Assembly: GCA_027492485.1 (NCBI GenBank)
Contig: JAPUER010000003.1
Location: forward strand, 53,226 to 117,225
DNA length: 64,000 bases
Origin: Betaproteobacteria bacterium
GTDB lineage: Bacteria > Pseudomonadota > Gammaproteobacteria > Burkholderiales > Casimicrobiaceae
Direction of reading: 5' to 3'
The translations under genes were made by a program, and so were the position numbers. Position 1 is the first letter of the stretch. Each line of letters begins with the position of its first letter. A model generated the notes under the pieces. It saw only the letters and a list, made by a program, of their open reading frames with translations, had not been told where the DNA came from and did no database searches. Shown in pieces: positions 8,561-16,120 of this stretch.

Positions 8561-8602
8561 ATGACAATGAGCTTGACATTGTCATTTGAGGGGGGGTAGA
8601 TT
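8561..8602 (+). promoter_or_regulatory. probable promoter with overlapping palindromic operator
   Basis: A perfect 9-bp inverted repeat, ATGACAATG-N7-CATTGTCAT (8561-8585), overlaps TTGACA (8573-8578). After an 18-bp spacer, TAGATT (8597-8602) could act as -10. It lies between the Fic gene and the secreted-protein gene, 33 bp before the strong ribosome site. A dimeric repressor on the palindrome would block this promoter. Confidence 0.5.
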
Positions 8603-8634
8603 TAGTGCCGCATTTTCAGTACAAGGGAGGAAAA

Positions 8635-9222
8635 ATGCGTTACACGAACATTCGTTTGATGCAGTGGGCTGGAGAGGTCATCGCAGTTGCAGGGCTTGCG
8701 GTGAGCGCGCAAATGGCCGGCGCGCAGTCTTGTCCGACGTGGGCGACCTCATGCGTCGAGTACGACGTTGCTCCCGTGTGGGATCACGTGACGATAACTG
8801 GATCAGGCATCGTCCCCCCCGACTACAACGTAGTGCCGGTTGGACTTGGCTCCCTAGGTGCGGGCGGTGCTGTACAGGTTCCGCCGAGTCAACGTGTTCG
8901 ACCCGGGGTAAGTACGCGTACGACGCCCGAGTGCCTGAGGGAAAGGCAGTTTCAAGATACTGTCGACAATGCGTTGGGCATGGGGAACATGCAGGGGGAT
9001 AGGATCATGGAGGGCATAGAAATGGGCGACCCTGCGCTACTGCAGTATGGGCGCGGCTGGGAAAAATATGAGGTTCGGTACGTACTGCGGGACATGTTGG
9101 CACCATGGAATGTCCTCGCGAACATCACTGTTCACTACGAGTACCAACCTTCAAGTGGACGCTACACCTCACCGCCGCATTTCGTTACGTCGTCGGTTAC
9201 GGGTTGCAGAAACGGTGGGTAG
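8635..9222 (+). CDS. secreted protein of unknown function
   Basis: 195 residues from the ATG at 8635, chosen because a near-perfect Shine-Dalgarno (AAGGGAGG, 8623-8630) precedes it by 4 bp. The N-terminus is a signal peptide: positive start, hydrophobic AGEVIAVAGLAVSAQ, and likely cleavage after MAGA (residue 30). The mature part begins QSCPTWATSC and has a Pro/Gly-rich middle and a mixed C-terminal domain (EVRYVLRDML...NITVHYEY). I do not recognise the family. It overlaps the next gene by 8 bp, suggesting translational coupling, so the two are likely partners. Confidence 0.72.
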   Translation: MRYTNIRLMQWAGEVIAVAGLAVSAQMAGAQSCPTWATSCVEYDVAPVWDHVTITGSGIVPPDYNVVPVGLGSLGAGGAVQVPPSQRVRPGVSTRTTPECLRERQFQDTVDNALGMGNMQGDRIMEGIEMGDPALLQYGRGWEKYEVRYVLRDMLAPWNVLANITVHYEYQPSSGRYTSPPHFVTSSVTGCRNGG

Positions 9223-10105
9223 CTTGGTAGCGAGCGGAGGCAGAAGACTACGGAAAAGTGTTTGGACTTCGTTGCAGCAGCGATGGTGGCTTGTCCTTGC
9301 GGTAATACTGACGATTGCGATGTATGCGTATGCGCCGACGTTGGATGACGCAGCGCAGCGCAGCAAACGCATAGCCCGTACAGGCGACACGAAGGCGAGC
9401 AGTATGTCTAGTCAATTCGATACCAATATGTTCGGAAATGAAGGAGCGCACTCATCTCGCGATACAGTGGCGGCCGCCTGGAATCAGTTAGTCGCAACGC
9501 ATGGAGAACTCGACGAGAAGGATACGCGGCTCGTTTTCGAAAAATTGGGTGGAAGCGAGTTGCGCTCGAAAGCTAACTCGGGTGACGTGTTAGCCGCCGT
9601 TACGCTGCTGCGGTTTGCGCGTTATTGCTTGGCGTTTCCAGATAGTCCGACATTGCCTGCAAGAGACAAGAGCGCGAGTCGCACGATGGTCGCCGGCCTT
9701 GATGACTGCCTGGCATTTTTTGGACCCGAAGTGCGAACTCGGCGGGATTTACAACTGTTGCGCGTAGATTGGTACCGAACCGTTGCAGCATCTGGTTTCG
9801 ACGCAGCAGCTCCGGCGTTTTGGCGAGCACTCAGCGGAATCCGGACTAGTGGAGCGCTTCGAGGCGACAGCCAAGCCGACGCGCAGGCCCGAGCGGATCA
9901 AGTTTCGTTGGCTTTGTCTTTGCTTACGACCGCCGCCGAGCGCGGCAATGTCGACGCGATCTTTCTGCTTGTCGAGGCTTTCGCAGATGGTGTTTTGGTT
10001 AGAGCAGACGAGGCCAAGGCCAGAATTTATGCTCGACGGTTAGTTGCGTTGCCGGAGTATGCCAACATTCCTTGGTTACGAAAACTCGCGGAAGGTAGTT
10101 CCTGA
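9215..10105 (+). CDS. membrane-anchored protein with C-terminal Sel1-like repeat region
   Basis: 296 residues from GTG 9215, which overlaps the preceding stop. There is no strong RBS, so the start rests on coupling and could be further in. A short basic cytoplasmic end is followed by one membrane segment (WWLVLAVILTIAMYAYA, about 24-40) and a periplasmic or extracytoplasmic helical domain. Near the end, LLTTAAERGNVDAIFLLVEA followed by a basic KARIYARR resembles a Sel1/TPR helix pair, usually a protein-binding surface. GC is low relative to the flanks. With the secreted protein just upstream it forms a two-gene unit of unknown purpose. Confidence 0.68.
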   Translation: MGSLVASGGRRLRKSVWTSLQQRWWLVLAVILTIAMYAYAPTLDDAAQRSKRIARTGDTKASSMSSQFDTNMFGNEGAHSSRDTVAAAWNQLVATHGELDEKDTRLVFEKLGGSELRSKANSGDVLAAVTLLRFARYCLAFPDSPTLPARDKSASRTMVAGLDDCLAFFGPEVRTRRDLQLLRVDWYRTVAASGFDAAAPAFWRALSGIRTSGALRGDSQADAQARADQVSLALSLLTTAAERGNVDAIFLLVEAFADGVLVRADEAKARIYARRLVALPEYANIPWLRKLAEGSS

Positions 10106-10165
10106 TTTGGCGCGAAGTGCGGGCAAGTTGCAAATCCTTTCGTTGGGCGGTGGGATTGTCTTGTG

Positions 10166-10455
10166 CATCAACGAGCGGCGCCGCGAGCTGGCACGGCTGA
10201 TCGACGTCGAAGACCGCATGTTCGTCGAGGTCGAAGGCCAGCCGCGCGTCTATGCGATCGCCGACGAAGACCTCAATCGCGAGACCGACGAGAAGACCTC
10301 AGCGGTGCACTTTCTGCGCTTCGAATTCACCGCGCCGATGCGCGCGGCGCTGCTCGCGGGTGCCGGCGTCAAGCTGGGCTGCGATCACACCAATTACCCG
10401 CAGCATTGCGAAATCGCGCCGGAACAACTGGCCTCGCTGGTGAAAGACATCCGGC
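10166..10455. repeat. 290-bp direct repeat, copy 2
   Basis: Partner of 7395-7684, with 287 of 290 bases the same. It marks the right edge of the 2.48-kb inserted segment carrying the Fic, secreted and Sel1-like genes. Confidence 0.93.
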
Positions 10456-10460
10456 CGTAG
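10166..10460 (+). pseudogene. duplicated 3' fragment of the DUF3501 gene
   Basis: Encodes the last 97 residues of DUF3501 (from INERRREL to LVKDIR, ending RP instead of RL) with the frame intact and a stop at 10458-10460. The first half of the gene is absent; the sequence upstream of 10166 belongs to the insertion. No good start or RBS exists, so it is probably untranslated. All substitutions against the intact gene are silent, apart from the final codon outside the repeat. Confidence 0.9.
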
Positions 10461-10499
10461 CCTGCCGGCACGAACCGGGCCACGCCGGGCAGCGGCCGA

Positions 10500-11582
10500 T
10501 CAGCGACTGAAGCTGATTTCCGCCATCGTGGAGAAGGCCTCGCCGGTCGGCTCATAGCGCCACTGTTGCAGGGCGGCGGTCACCGAGCGATCGAAGACGC
10601 GGCGCGGATTGGCCTCGACGATTTCGACGCCGGTCACGGCGCCGCTGGCGTTGACCTGCAGGCGCGCGCGCACCGTACCGCGATCGGCATCGACGCCGCG
10701 CGGAAAGATTGGCTCAACCCGATTGACCAGTTTGATTTCGCGCGCAGCGGGGGCGGGCGCGGGCCGCGCCGCTGCCGGTGCGGCGACGACGGGTGCTGCG
10801 GTTGCCGGCGCCGCGGTGGCTGGCGCCGTGGCGGGTGCGGCGGCTTGCGCAGTGGTTGCAGCCGGTTGCGGCGGACTTGTTGTGGGAGTTGCCGGGGCGG
10901 TCGCTGCCGTCGCCGGCGTTGCGGCTTGGGTGATGGGCGCCGCGTTGGCCTGCTGCGCGACCGCAGCATCTTTCGCGGCCGCGTCGCGGACCGATTTGGT
11001 GGGTTCTTTCGCGGCGTCTCTGGCTGCTTCCTTGGCTTTCACGGCCACGTCCCGGGCGCTGGGCGGAACGCTCGGCGCTGGTGCAACGACCGCGGCGGCA
11101 CCGCTCTTAGGTAACGCGATGTCGGTGTTGTCTAGCGACCCGGTGTTCGCCGCCGAGGGCTGCGCCGCAGCGGCGACCGTGGGCCGTGCCGTCGGCGGCG
11201 CGTTGACCGGCGCACGCGACGAACCGCTCAGCAGCCACCAGACAATCGCGATCGCAGCCAGCAGTGCGACGGCGACGCCGATGAGGATCGGCGCTTTCGA
11301 GGCGCTGCCGGCGGCGCTGTGTTGCATGCGCTGTTGCATCGGGGCGGCGCCGGTGTCGGCATCGGAGGTGGCCAGCCCGAGCCTGGCAAAGCGTTGCAGC
11401 GCATGATGCACTTCATCGAGCGGCAGCGCAATCGACCGCGCGAGCTGATCGGCGGTAACCGGTTGCGTGAGCAGGGAGAGCAGCTTGCGCTGGCGCACTG
11501 AGAGACCGGTTGCAGCAAGCTTTTTCTCGTCGGACGCGAGTGCCGTCGCGCGCCACAAGGCGGCCGTTTCGTAGCTAGACAT
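10500..11582 (-). CDS. TonB-type C-terminal protein with N-terminal winged-helix-like region
   Basis: 360 residues in four parts. Residues 28-72 (VRQRKLLSLLTQPVTADQLARSI... region) read like a winged helix. One membrane span lies at 98-118 (ILIGVAVALLAAIAIVWWLL). A long Ala/Pro/Thr-rich linker covers about 120-270. The last ~85 residues are a TonB_C-like domain (RVEPIFPRGVDADRGTVRARL... ending WRYEPTGEAF). TonB proteins couple the proton-motive force to outer-membrane receptors. A DNA-binding-like cytoplasmic head on a TonB protein is unusual and suggests signalling instead of, or besides, energy transfer. No exbBD genes are nearby. Confidence 0.78.
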   Translation of the reverse strand: MSSYETAALWRATALASDEKKLAATGLSVRQRKLLSLLTQPVTADQLARSIALPLDEVHHALQRFARLGLATSDADTGAAPMQQRMQHSAAGSASKAPILIGVAVALLAAIAIVWWLLSGSSRAPVNAPPTARPTVAAAAQPSAANTGSLDNTDIALPKSGAAAVVAPAPSVPPSARDVAVKAKEAARDAAKEPTKSVRDAAAKDAAVAQQANAAPITQAATPATAATAPATPTTSPPQPAATTAQAAAPATAPATAAPATAAPVVAAPAAARPAPAPAAREIKLVNRVEPIFPRGVDADRGTVRARLQVNASGAVTGVEIVEANPRRVFDRSVTAALQQWRYEPTGEAFSTMAEISFSR

Positions 11583-11916
11583 GGTGGAGGTGGTTTGCAG
11601 CGTAGAAGTTGTTTTTGGAACTCAGGGTCACGACTGCACTGCCAACCGGCACACCACGTTTTGTGCCCCCGTGTTGCGCGGTTTGCAACGAGTCGGTTCG
11701 ACGCGCCATCCGGCTTGTGACCGTGCGGCGCCGCGAAACAGCGCAGTTCTATCAGAAGATTGACGGCAATCACGCCCTGCGGCGGTTGCAACGCGATCGA
11801 CACAATCGCCGACCCGGGAATACAGCTCATTCCGCGAAACCCGCATGCACACTGGGCTGGGTTCGCTATTTCGTCAAAAGTCGACCGGCGGCGTTTCTGC
11901 GACGGCGGATCGCCGT
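11583..11916. other. intergenic region with partial dispersed element (copy G)
   Basis: 334 bp upstream of the TonB-like gene and downstream of an MFS gene; no gene supported. Its right part (about 11857-11900) contains TATTTCGTCAAAAGTCGACC, matching the central section of the dispersed element in minus orientation (compare 17475-17492). The flanking ends are not recognisable. The part next to the TonB gene should hold its promoter, but no clear -35/-10 is visible. Confidence 0.45.
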
Positions 11917-13098
11917 TCAGCCATGTGCCGCCGACTTTCGGCTGGCCCGACCCGACATCGCCAGCGCCACCAGCAGCACCGTGGCGCCGATCACCGGCAA
12001 CCAGCGGTAGCCGCTCGCCGCGATCGCCGCGCCGCCGATGCTGGTGCCGATGGCCTGGCCGAGATAAATCATGCTGGTGTTGAGTGCGATGCTGGCGCCG
12101 GCGAGTTCCGGCGCTGCCGCCACCAGTCGCGCCTGCTGCGACGAATTGTTGGCGAATACGCCGCCGCCCCACGCCAGCGCGCCGGCGACGAAGCCCAGCC
12201 ACCATGAGCCCGCCACTGCGAGCAGCAGCATGCCGGCGGCCATCGCCCAGAGCGACAGCGCCACGTTCGACGCCGGGCCGGCGCGGCCGATGCGGCGCGA
12301 CGCCCAGACGTTGCCGGCCACGCCCGCAAAGCCGAACAGCATCAGCGCCGCCGACAGCGTATTCGCCGAATCGTCCAGCGTGTTGGCAACATACGGCGCG
12401 ATGTAGGCAAAGGTGCTGAACTGGCCCGAGGCCGACAGCGCCGTCACCAGCAGGATGGCGATCAGCGCCGGGTGTCTGGCCACGCGCAGCCAAGCCTCGC
12501 GCGACAGCGCGGCGCCATGCAATCCCGGCGGCACGACGCGCCACACCCAGACCACGCCGACGAGGCAGCACGCCGCAAAACCGGCAAACGTACCGCGCCA
12601 GCCAATTTGCGCGCCAAGCCAGGCGGCCGCCGGACTGCCGAATACGGAGGCGACCGACCAGCCCAGAAAGATCGCGGTGATGGCTGCCGCCCGCCGTTCC
12701 GGCGCGATGACCAGGCCCAGCGTCGCCGCCGCCTGCGGGGTGAACACGGCGGCGCCAAGCAGGGTTACGCTGCGGGCGACGACCAGTGCCGTGAGGCTGG
12801 GCATCAAGGCGCACAGCAAATGCCCGACGGCATACAGCGCGAGGGCGCCGCACAGCACCGAGCGGCGGTCGAGGCGCGAGGTCAGCGTCGCCAGCACCGG
12901 CGAGCCGAAACACATCACACCGGCGGCGACAGTGATCAGCAGCGCCGTCTGCGGCACCGTCGTGCCGAGGTCGGAAGACAGCACCAGCAACAGGCCCGGC
13001 GCCAGCATCACGCCGGTGCCGATCAGGAAGTTGCCGAAGGAGAACGCGTGGACGAATGCGCGCTCGTCGTGGCGGACGCTTTCGGTGGCGCGGCTCAC
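11917..13098 (-). CDS. MFS transporter, DHA1 drug/arabinose-efflux-like
   Basis: 393 residues with 12 predicted membrane helices. Features include LTSRLDRRSV in the loop after helix 2 (motif A-like) and GWSVASVFGSPAAAWLG at the helix 5 antiporter motif position. It belongs to the DHA1 group, proton-driven exporters of drugs, sugars or metabolites in the inner membrane. The substrate is unknown. It lies 19 bp after a second MFS gene on the same strand, so the two are probably co-transcribed. Confidence 0.85.
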   Translation of the reverse strand: MSRATESVRHDERAFVHAFSFGNFLIGTGVMLAPGLLLVLSSDLGTTVPQTALLITVAAGVMCFGSPVLATLTSRLDRRSVLCGALALYAVGHLLCALMPSLTALVVARSVTLLGAAVFTPQAAATLGLVIAPERRAAAITAIFLGWSVASVFGSPAAAWLGAQIGWRGTFAGFAACCLVGVVWVWRVVPPGLHGAALSREAWLRVARHPALIAILLVTALSASGQFSTFAYIAPYVANTLDDSANTLSAALMLFGFAGVAGNVWASRRIGRAGPASNVALSLWAMAAGMLLLAVAGSWWLGFVAGALAWGGGVFANNSSQQARLVAAAPELAGASIALNTSMIYLGQAIGTSIGGAAIAASGYRWLPVIGATVLLVALAMSGRASRKSAAHG

Positions 13099-13117
13099 GG
13101 TGCGGCGCGACTGCGCG

Positions 13118-14362
13118 TCAGCCGCGTTGCTGGCGGGTGACGTGGCCGATGGCGAGGCCGATCAGCATGGCGACGATCATCGCCGTCGCGGCACCAAAGA
13201 AGATCGAGCGCGGCAGCTCATGGTCCATCAGCCAGCCGAAGATCGGTGCCGACACCGCCAGCCCCGCGTCGAGCCCGGAGTACACCGTGCCGTAGACGCG
13301 GCCGGTGGCACCGGCCGGGGTGGCGCGCTTGATCAGCAGGTCGCGCGAGGGGCCGGCGACACCGGTGCCAAGCCCCGCCAGCATCACCAGCAGCAAGGTC
13401 GCAAAGCCGCCCGCCACGCCCGTTGCGGCGAGGATCAGCAGCAGTGCCGAGCCGCTCAACGCGGTGGCGATGATGCGCTCCGGATCGGCCCATTGCCGGC
13501 TGATCGCGAAGCCGCCCGCGAGCTGGCCGATGGCGCTGCACACCAGGTAGCCGGTCAATGCCGTGGCCGCCAGCGTGAGCTTGAGTCCGGCCGTCGCCTG
13601 CAGCGCCGGCGTCGAGAAGTTCTGGATCGCCGAATTGCTGAAGGTGATGACGAAAAAGAAGGAAAAGCAGAGCCAGACCACCGGATGGCGCAGAAAGCCG
13701 AAACTGGATGCCGCATGCGGGGCGTCGCCGCCGCCCGCCGCCGCCGCGTGGGCGCGGACCGTGTGTCGGGTGTCGATCGCATCGCGGAAGGTCACCGCCA
13801 CGGCGAGCACGCCGATGGCGAACACCGCCGCCGTGCCCAGCGCATGGCGCCAGCCGAATGCCTGCGCCAGCACGACCATGACGAAGGTCGCCGAGGCATA
13901 GCCGAGGGTGCCGCTCAGGCCGTGCGCGCTGTAGGCGTGGCCGATGCGGGCGTTCGAGATGCGCTGGTTGATGATGCTGAAATCGACCGGATGAAACGGC
14001 GAGTTGCCGATACCCAGCAAGATCGAGGCAACGACCAGCAGGCCGTAGCCGTTGGCCATCGCCGCGGTGAACGCGGCAATCGCAAACAAGCTCAGGCCGC
14101 CGAACATCACCACGCGGGCGCCGACGCGGTCGACGACGAAGCCGGCGGCGGCCTGGCCGAGCGCGGACACCAGATAAAACAGGCTCGCCAGCGTGCCGAG
14201 CTGCGCGAACGACAGCGAGAACTCGGTCGCCAGCCAGGGGAACAGCGGCGGCAACAGAAGCTGGAAGAAATGGGAGGTGCCGTGGGCAAGGCTGACCACG
14301 CTGATGGTGGTCGCTTCGGCCCGAAAGCTCGCCTCCGGCGCGGCGATGGAACTGCTCGTCAT
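13118..14362 (-). CDS. MFS transporter, fosmidomycin-resistance (Fsr)-like
   Basis: 414 residues and 12 membrane helices. The start (SLAHGTSHFFQLLLPPLFPWL, helix 1) is the characteristic opening of Fsr-like exporters. VDRVGARVV is the motif-A loop. It heads a two-gene MFS operon on the minus strand and is divergent from the ThDP enzyme at 14381, with only 18 bp between the two start codons. The physiological substrate is unknown; export of a product or inhibitor related to the divergent enzyme is possible but inferred. Confidence 0.85.
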   Translation of the reverse strand: MTSSSIAAPEASFRAEATTISVVSLAHGTSHFFQLLLPPLFPWLATEFSLSFAQLGTLASLFYLVSALGQAAAGFVVDRVGARVVMFGGLSLFAIAAFTAAMANGYGLLVVASILLGIGNSPFHPVDFSIINQRISNARIGHAYSAHGLSGTLGYASATFVMVVLAQAFGWRHALGTAAVFAIGVLAVAVTFRDAIDTRHTVRAHAAAAGGGDAPHAASSFGFLRHPVVWLCFSFFFVITFSNSAIQNFSTPALQATAGLKLTLAATALTGYLVCSAIGQLAGGFAISRQWADPERIIATALSGSALLLILAATGVAGGFATLLLVMLAGLGTGVAGPSRDLLIKRATPAGATGRVYGTVYSGLDAGLAVSAPIFGWLMDHELPRSIFFGAATAMIVAMLIGLAIGHVTRQQRG

Positions 14363-14380
14363 TTAGGTAAGCTTACACGT

Positions 14381-16120
14381 ATGACGACTTCAGCCATCCC
14401 CTCCCGTTCCGGTGGTCATCTGATCGCCGATGCACTCATTACTCACGGCGTCGATACGGCGTTCGGCGTGCCTGGCGAAAGCTACCTCGAAGTGCTCGAT
14501 GGCCTCTATCGCCACCGGGCGGATTTCCGTTTCGTGATTTGTCGGCAGGAGGGCGGTGCCGCCTTCATGGCCGAGAGCTACGCCAAGCTCACCGGCAAGC
14601 CGGGCGTCTGCATGGTCACCCGTGGTCCCGGCGCCACCAACGCCGCGATTGGCGTGCACACGGCGTTTCAGGATTCGTCGCCGATGATTTTGCTGGTCGG
14701 TCAGGTGGGCAACGATTTCGTCGAGCGCGAGGCGTTTCAGGAGCTGGACTACCGCCGCATGTTCGGGCCGATGGCGAAATGGGTGGCGCAGATCGACGAC
14801 GCGGCGCGCGTTCCCGAATACCTGGCGCATGCCTTTCAGGTCGCCACCAGCGGCCGCCCCGGGCCGGTGGTGCTGGCGCTGCCGGAGGACATGCTGACCC
14901 AGCAGGCGACGGTCGCCGAGGCGAAGCCTTATCGCGCCGTGCAGTCGCATCCGGCGGGCGCGGACGTCGCGCGGGTGCGCGAACTGCTCGCCGGCGCCGA
15001 GCGGCCGTTCGTCATCGTCGGCGGTTACGGCTGGTCGCGCGACGCCGCGCGGCAGTTGCGCGAATTTGCCGAGGCGAACGACTTGCCCATCGGCTGCGCA
15101 TTCCGTTTTCAGGACACGCTCGACAATAGCCATCCGAACTTCGCGGGCGACGTTGGCATCGGCATCAACCCGAAGCTGTTTGCGCGCATCAGGAACGCCG
15201 ACGTGGTGCTCACCATCGGCGCCCGGCTCGGCGAGATGACCACCTCCGGCTACACGCTGTTCGAGGTGCCGACGCCGAAGCAGACGATGATCCACGTGCA
15301 CGGTGACGCCAACGAACTCGGTCGCGTTTATCAGGCCGAGCTGATGATCGCCGCCGGCGTCGCCGAGTTTGCCGCTGCAATCGCGGACGTCAAACTGGGC
15401 GCAGCGAAGGCCGCATCGCGCCAGGCAGCGCTCGCCGAAGTGCAGGCCGATCTCGCCGCCTGGCGTGGCCTGCCGCCGCTATACAAGAATCGCGCAACAC
15501 CGGCCAAACTCAATCTCTGGGAAGTCGTGCAGACTATGCGGCGGCTGGCGCCGAAGGACAGCATCGTCACCAACGGTGCCGGCAACTTCGCCACCTGGGC
15601 GCACCGCTTCTGGCCGTATGCCGGCATCGAACAGTGCGGTAAGTCGCAGCTCGCGCCGACCAGCGGCGCCATGGGCTATGGCGTGCCGGCGGCGGTGATG
15701 GCGTCGATCGTCGCGCCGCAGCGCACGGCGATCAACGTGGCCGGTGACGGCGATTTCATGATGACCTCGCAGGAATTGGCGACCGCCGTGCAATATGGCG
15801 GCGCGCCGATCTGCGTGGTGTTCAACAACGGCATGTACGGCACCATCCGCATGCATCAGGAGCGCGAACATCCGTCGCACGTCTACGGCACGCAACTGGT
15901 CAACCCCGACTTCGCGAAGTACGGCGAGAGCTTCGGCGGCAAGGGTTTCACGGTGACCACCAACGCTGAATTCGATGCCGCCTTTGCCGAGGCGCTCGCC
16001 TTCACGCGTAGCGCGAAGAAACCGGCGGTGATCGAGCTCAAGGTCGACCCGCAGGACCTCACGCCCGGCGCCAGCCTCGACACTATCAGCGACAACGCGC
16101 GCAAGGCGAAGGGTCTGTGA
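14381..16120 (+). CDS. thiamin-diphosphate-dependent enzyme, acetolactate-synthase-like large subunit
   Basis: 579 residues with the three domains of the IlvB/POX family: a PYR domain with catalytic Glu57 in CRQEGGAAFMAE, a central Rossmann-like domain, and a PP domain with the ThDP/Mg motif GDGDFMMTSQELATA...FNN. A long C-terminal tail follows. The flavin-dependent or non-flavin subtype and substrate cannot be decided; no small regulatory subunit (ilvN) adjoins, which argues against biosynthetic acetolactate synthase. The stop overlaps the next MFS gene (GTGA), so the enzyme and exporter are coupled. The neighbouring Fsr-like exporter supports a catabolic or specialised role. Confidence 0.87.
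   Translation: MTTSAIPSRSGGHLIADALITHGVDTAFGVPGESYLEVLDGLYRHRADFRFVICRQEGGAAFMAESYAKLTGKPGVCMVTRGPGATNAAIGVHTAFQDSSPMILLVGQVGNDFVEREAFQELDYRRMFGPMAKWVAQIDDAARVPEYLAHAFQVATSGRPGPVVLALPEDMLTQQATVAEAKPYRAVQSHPAGADVARVRELLAGAERPFVIVGGYGWSRDAARQLREFAEANDLPIGCAFRFQDTLDNSHPNFAGDVGIGINPKLFARIRNADVVLTIGARLGEMTTSGYTLFEVPTPKQTMIHVHGDANELGRVYQAELMIAAGVAEFAAAIADVKLGAAKAASRQAALAEVQADLAAWRGLPPLYKNRATPAKLNLWEVVQTMRRLAPKDSIVTNGAGNFATWAHRFWPYAGIEQCGKSQLAPTSGAMGYGVPAAVMASIVAPQRTAINVAGDGDFMMTSQELATAVQYGGAPICVVFNNGMYGTIRMHQEREHPSHVYGTQLVNPDFAKYGESFGGKGFTVTTNAEFDAAFAEALAFTRSAKKPAVIELKVDPQDLTPGASLDTISDNARKAKGL

Noticed and set aside
7685-10165. Prophage or integrative element
   Set aside because: No integrase, recombinase, phage structural gene or att-like short repeat. 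The only boundary signal is the 290-bp duplication, better explained by homologous recombination.
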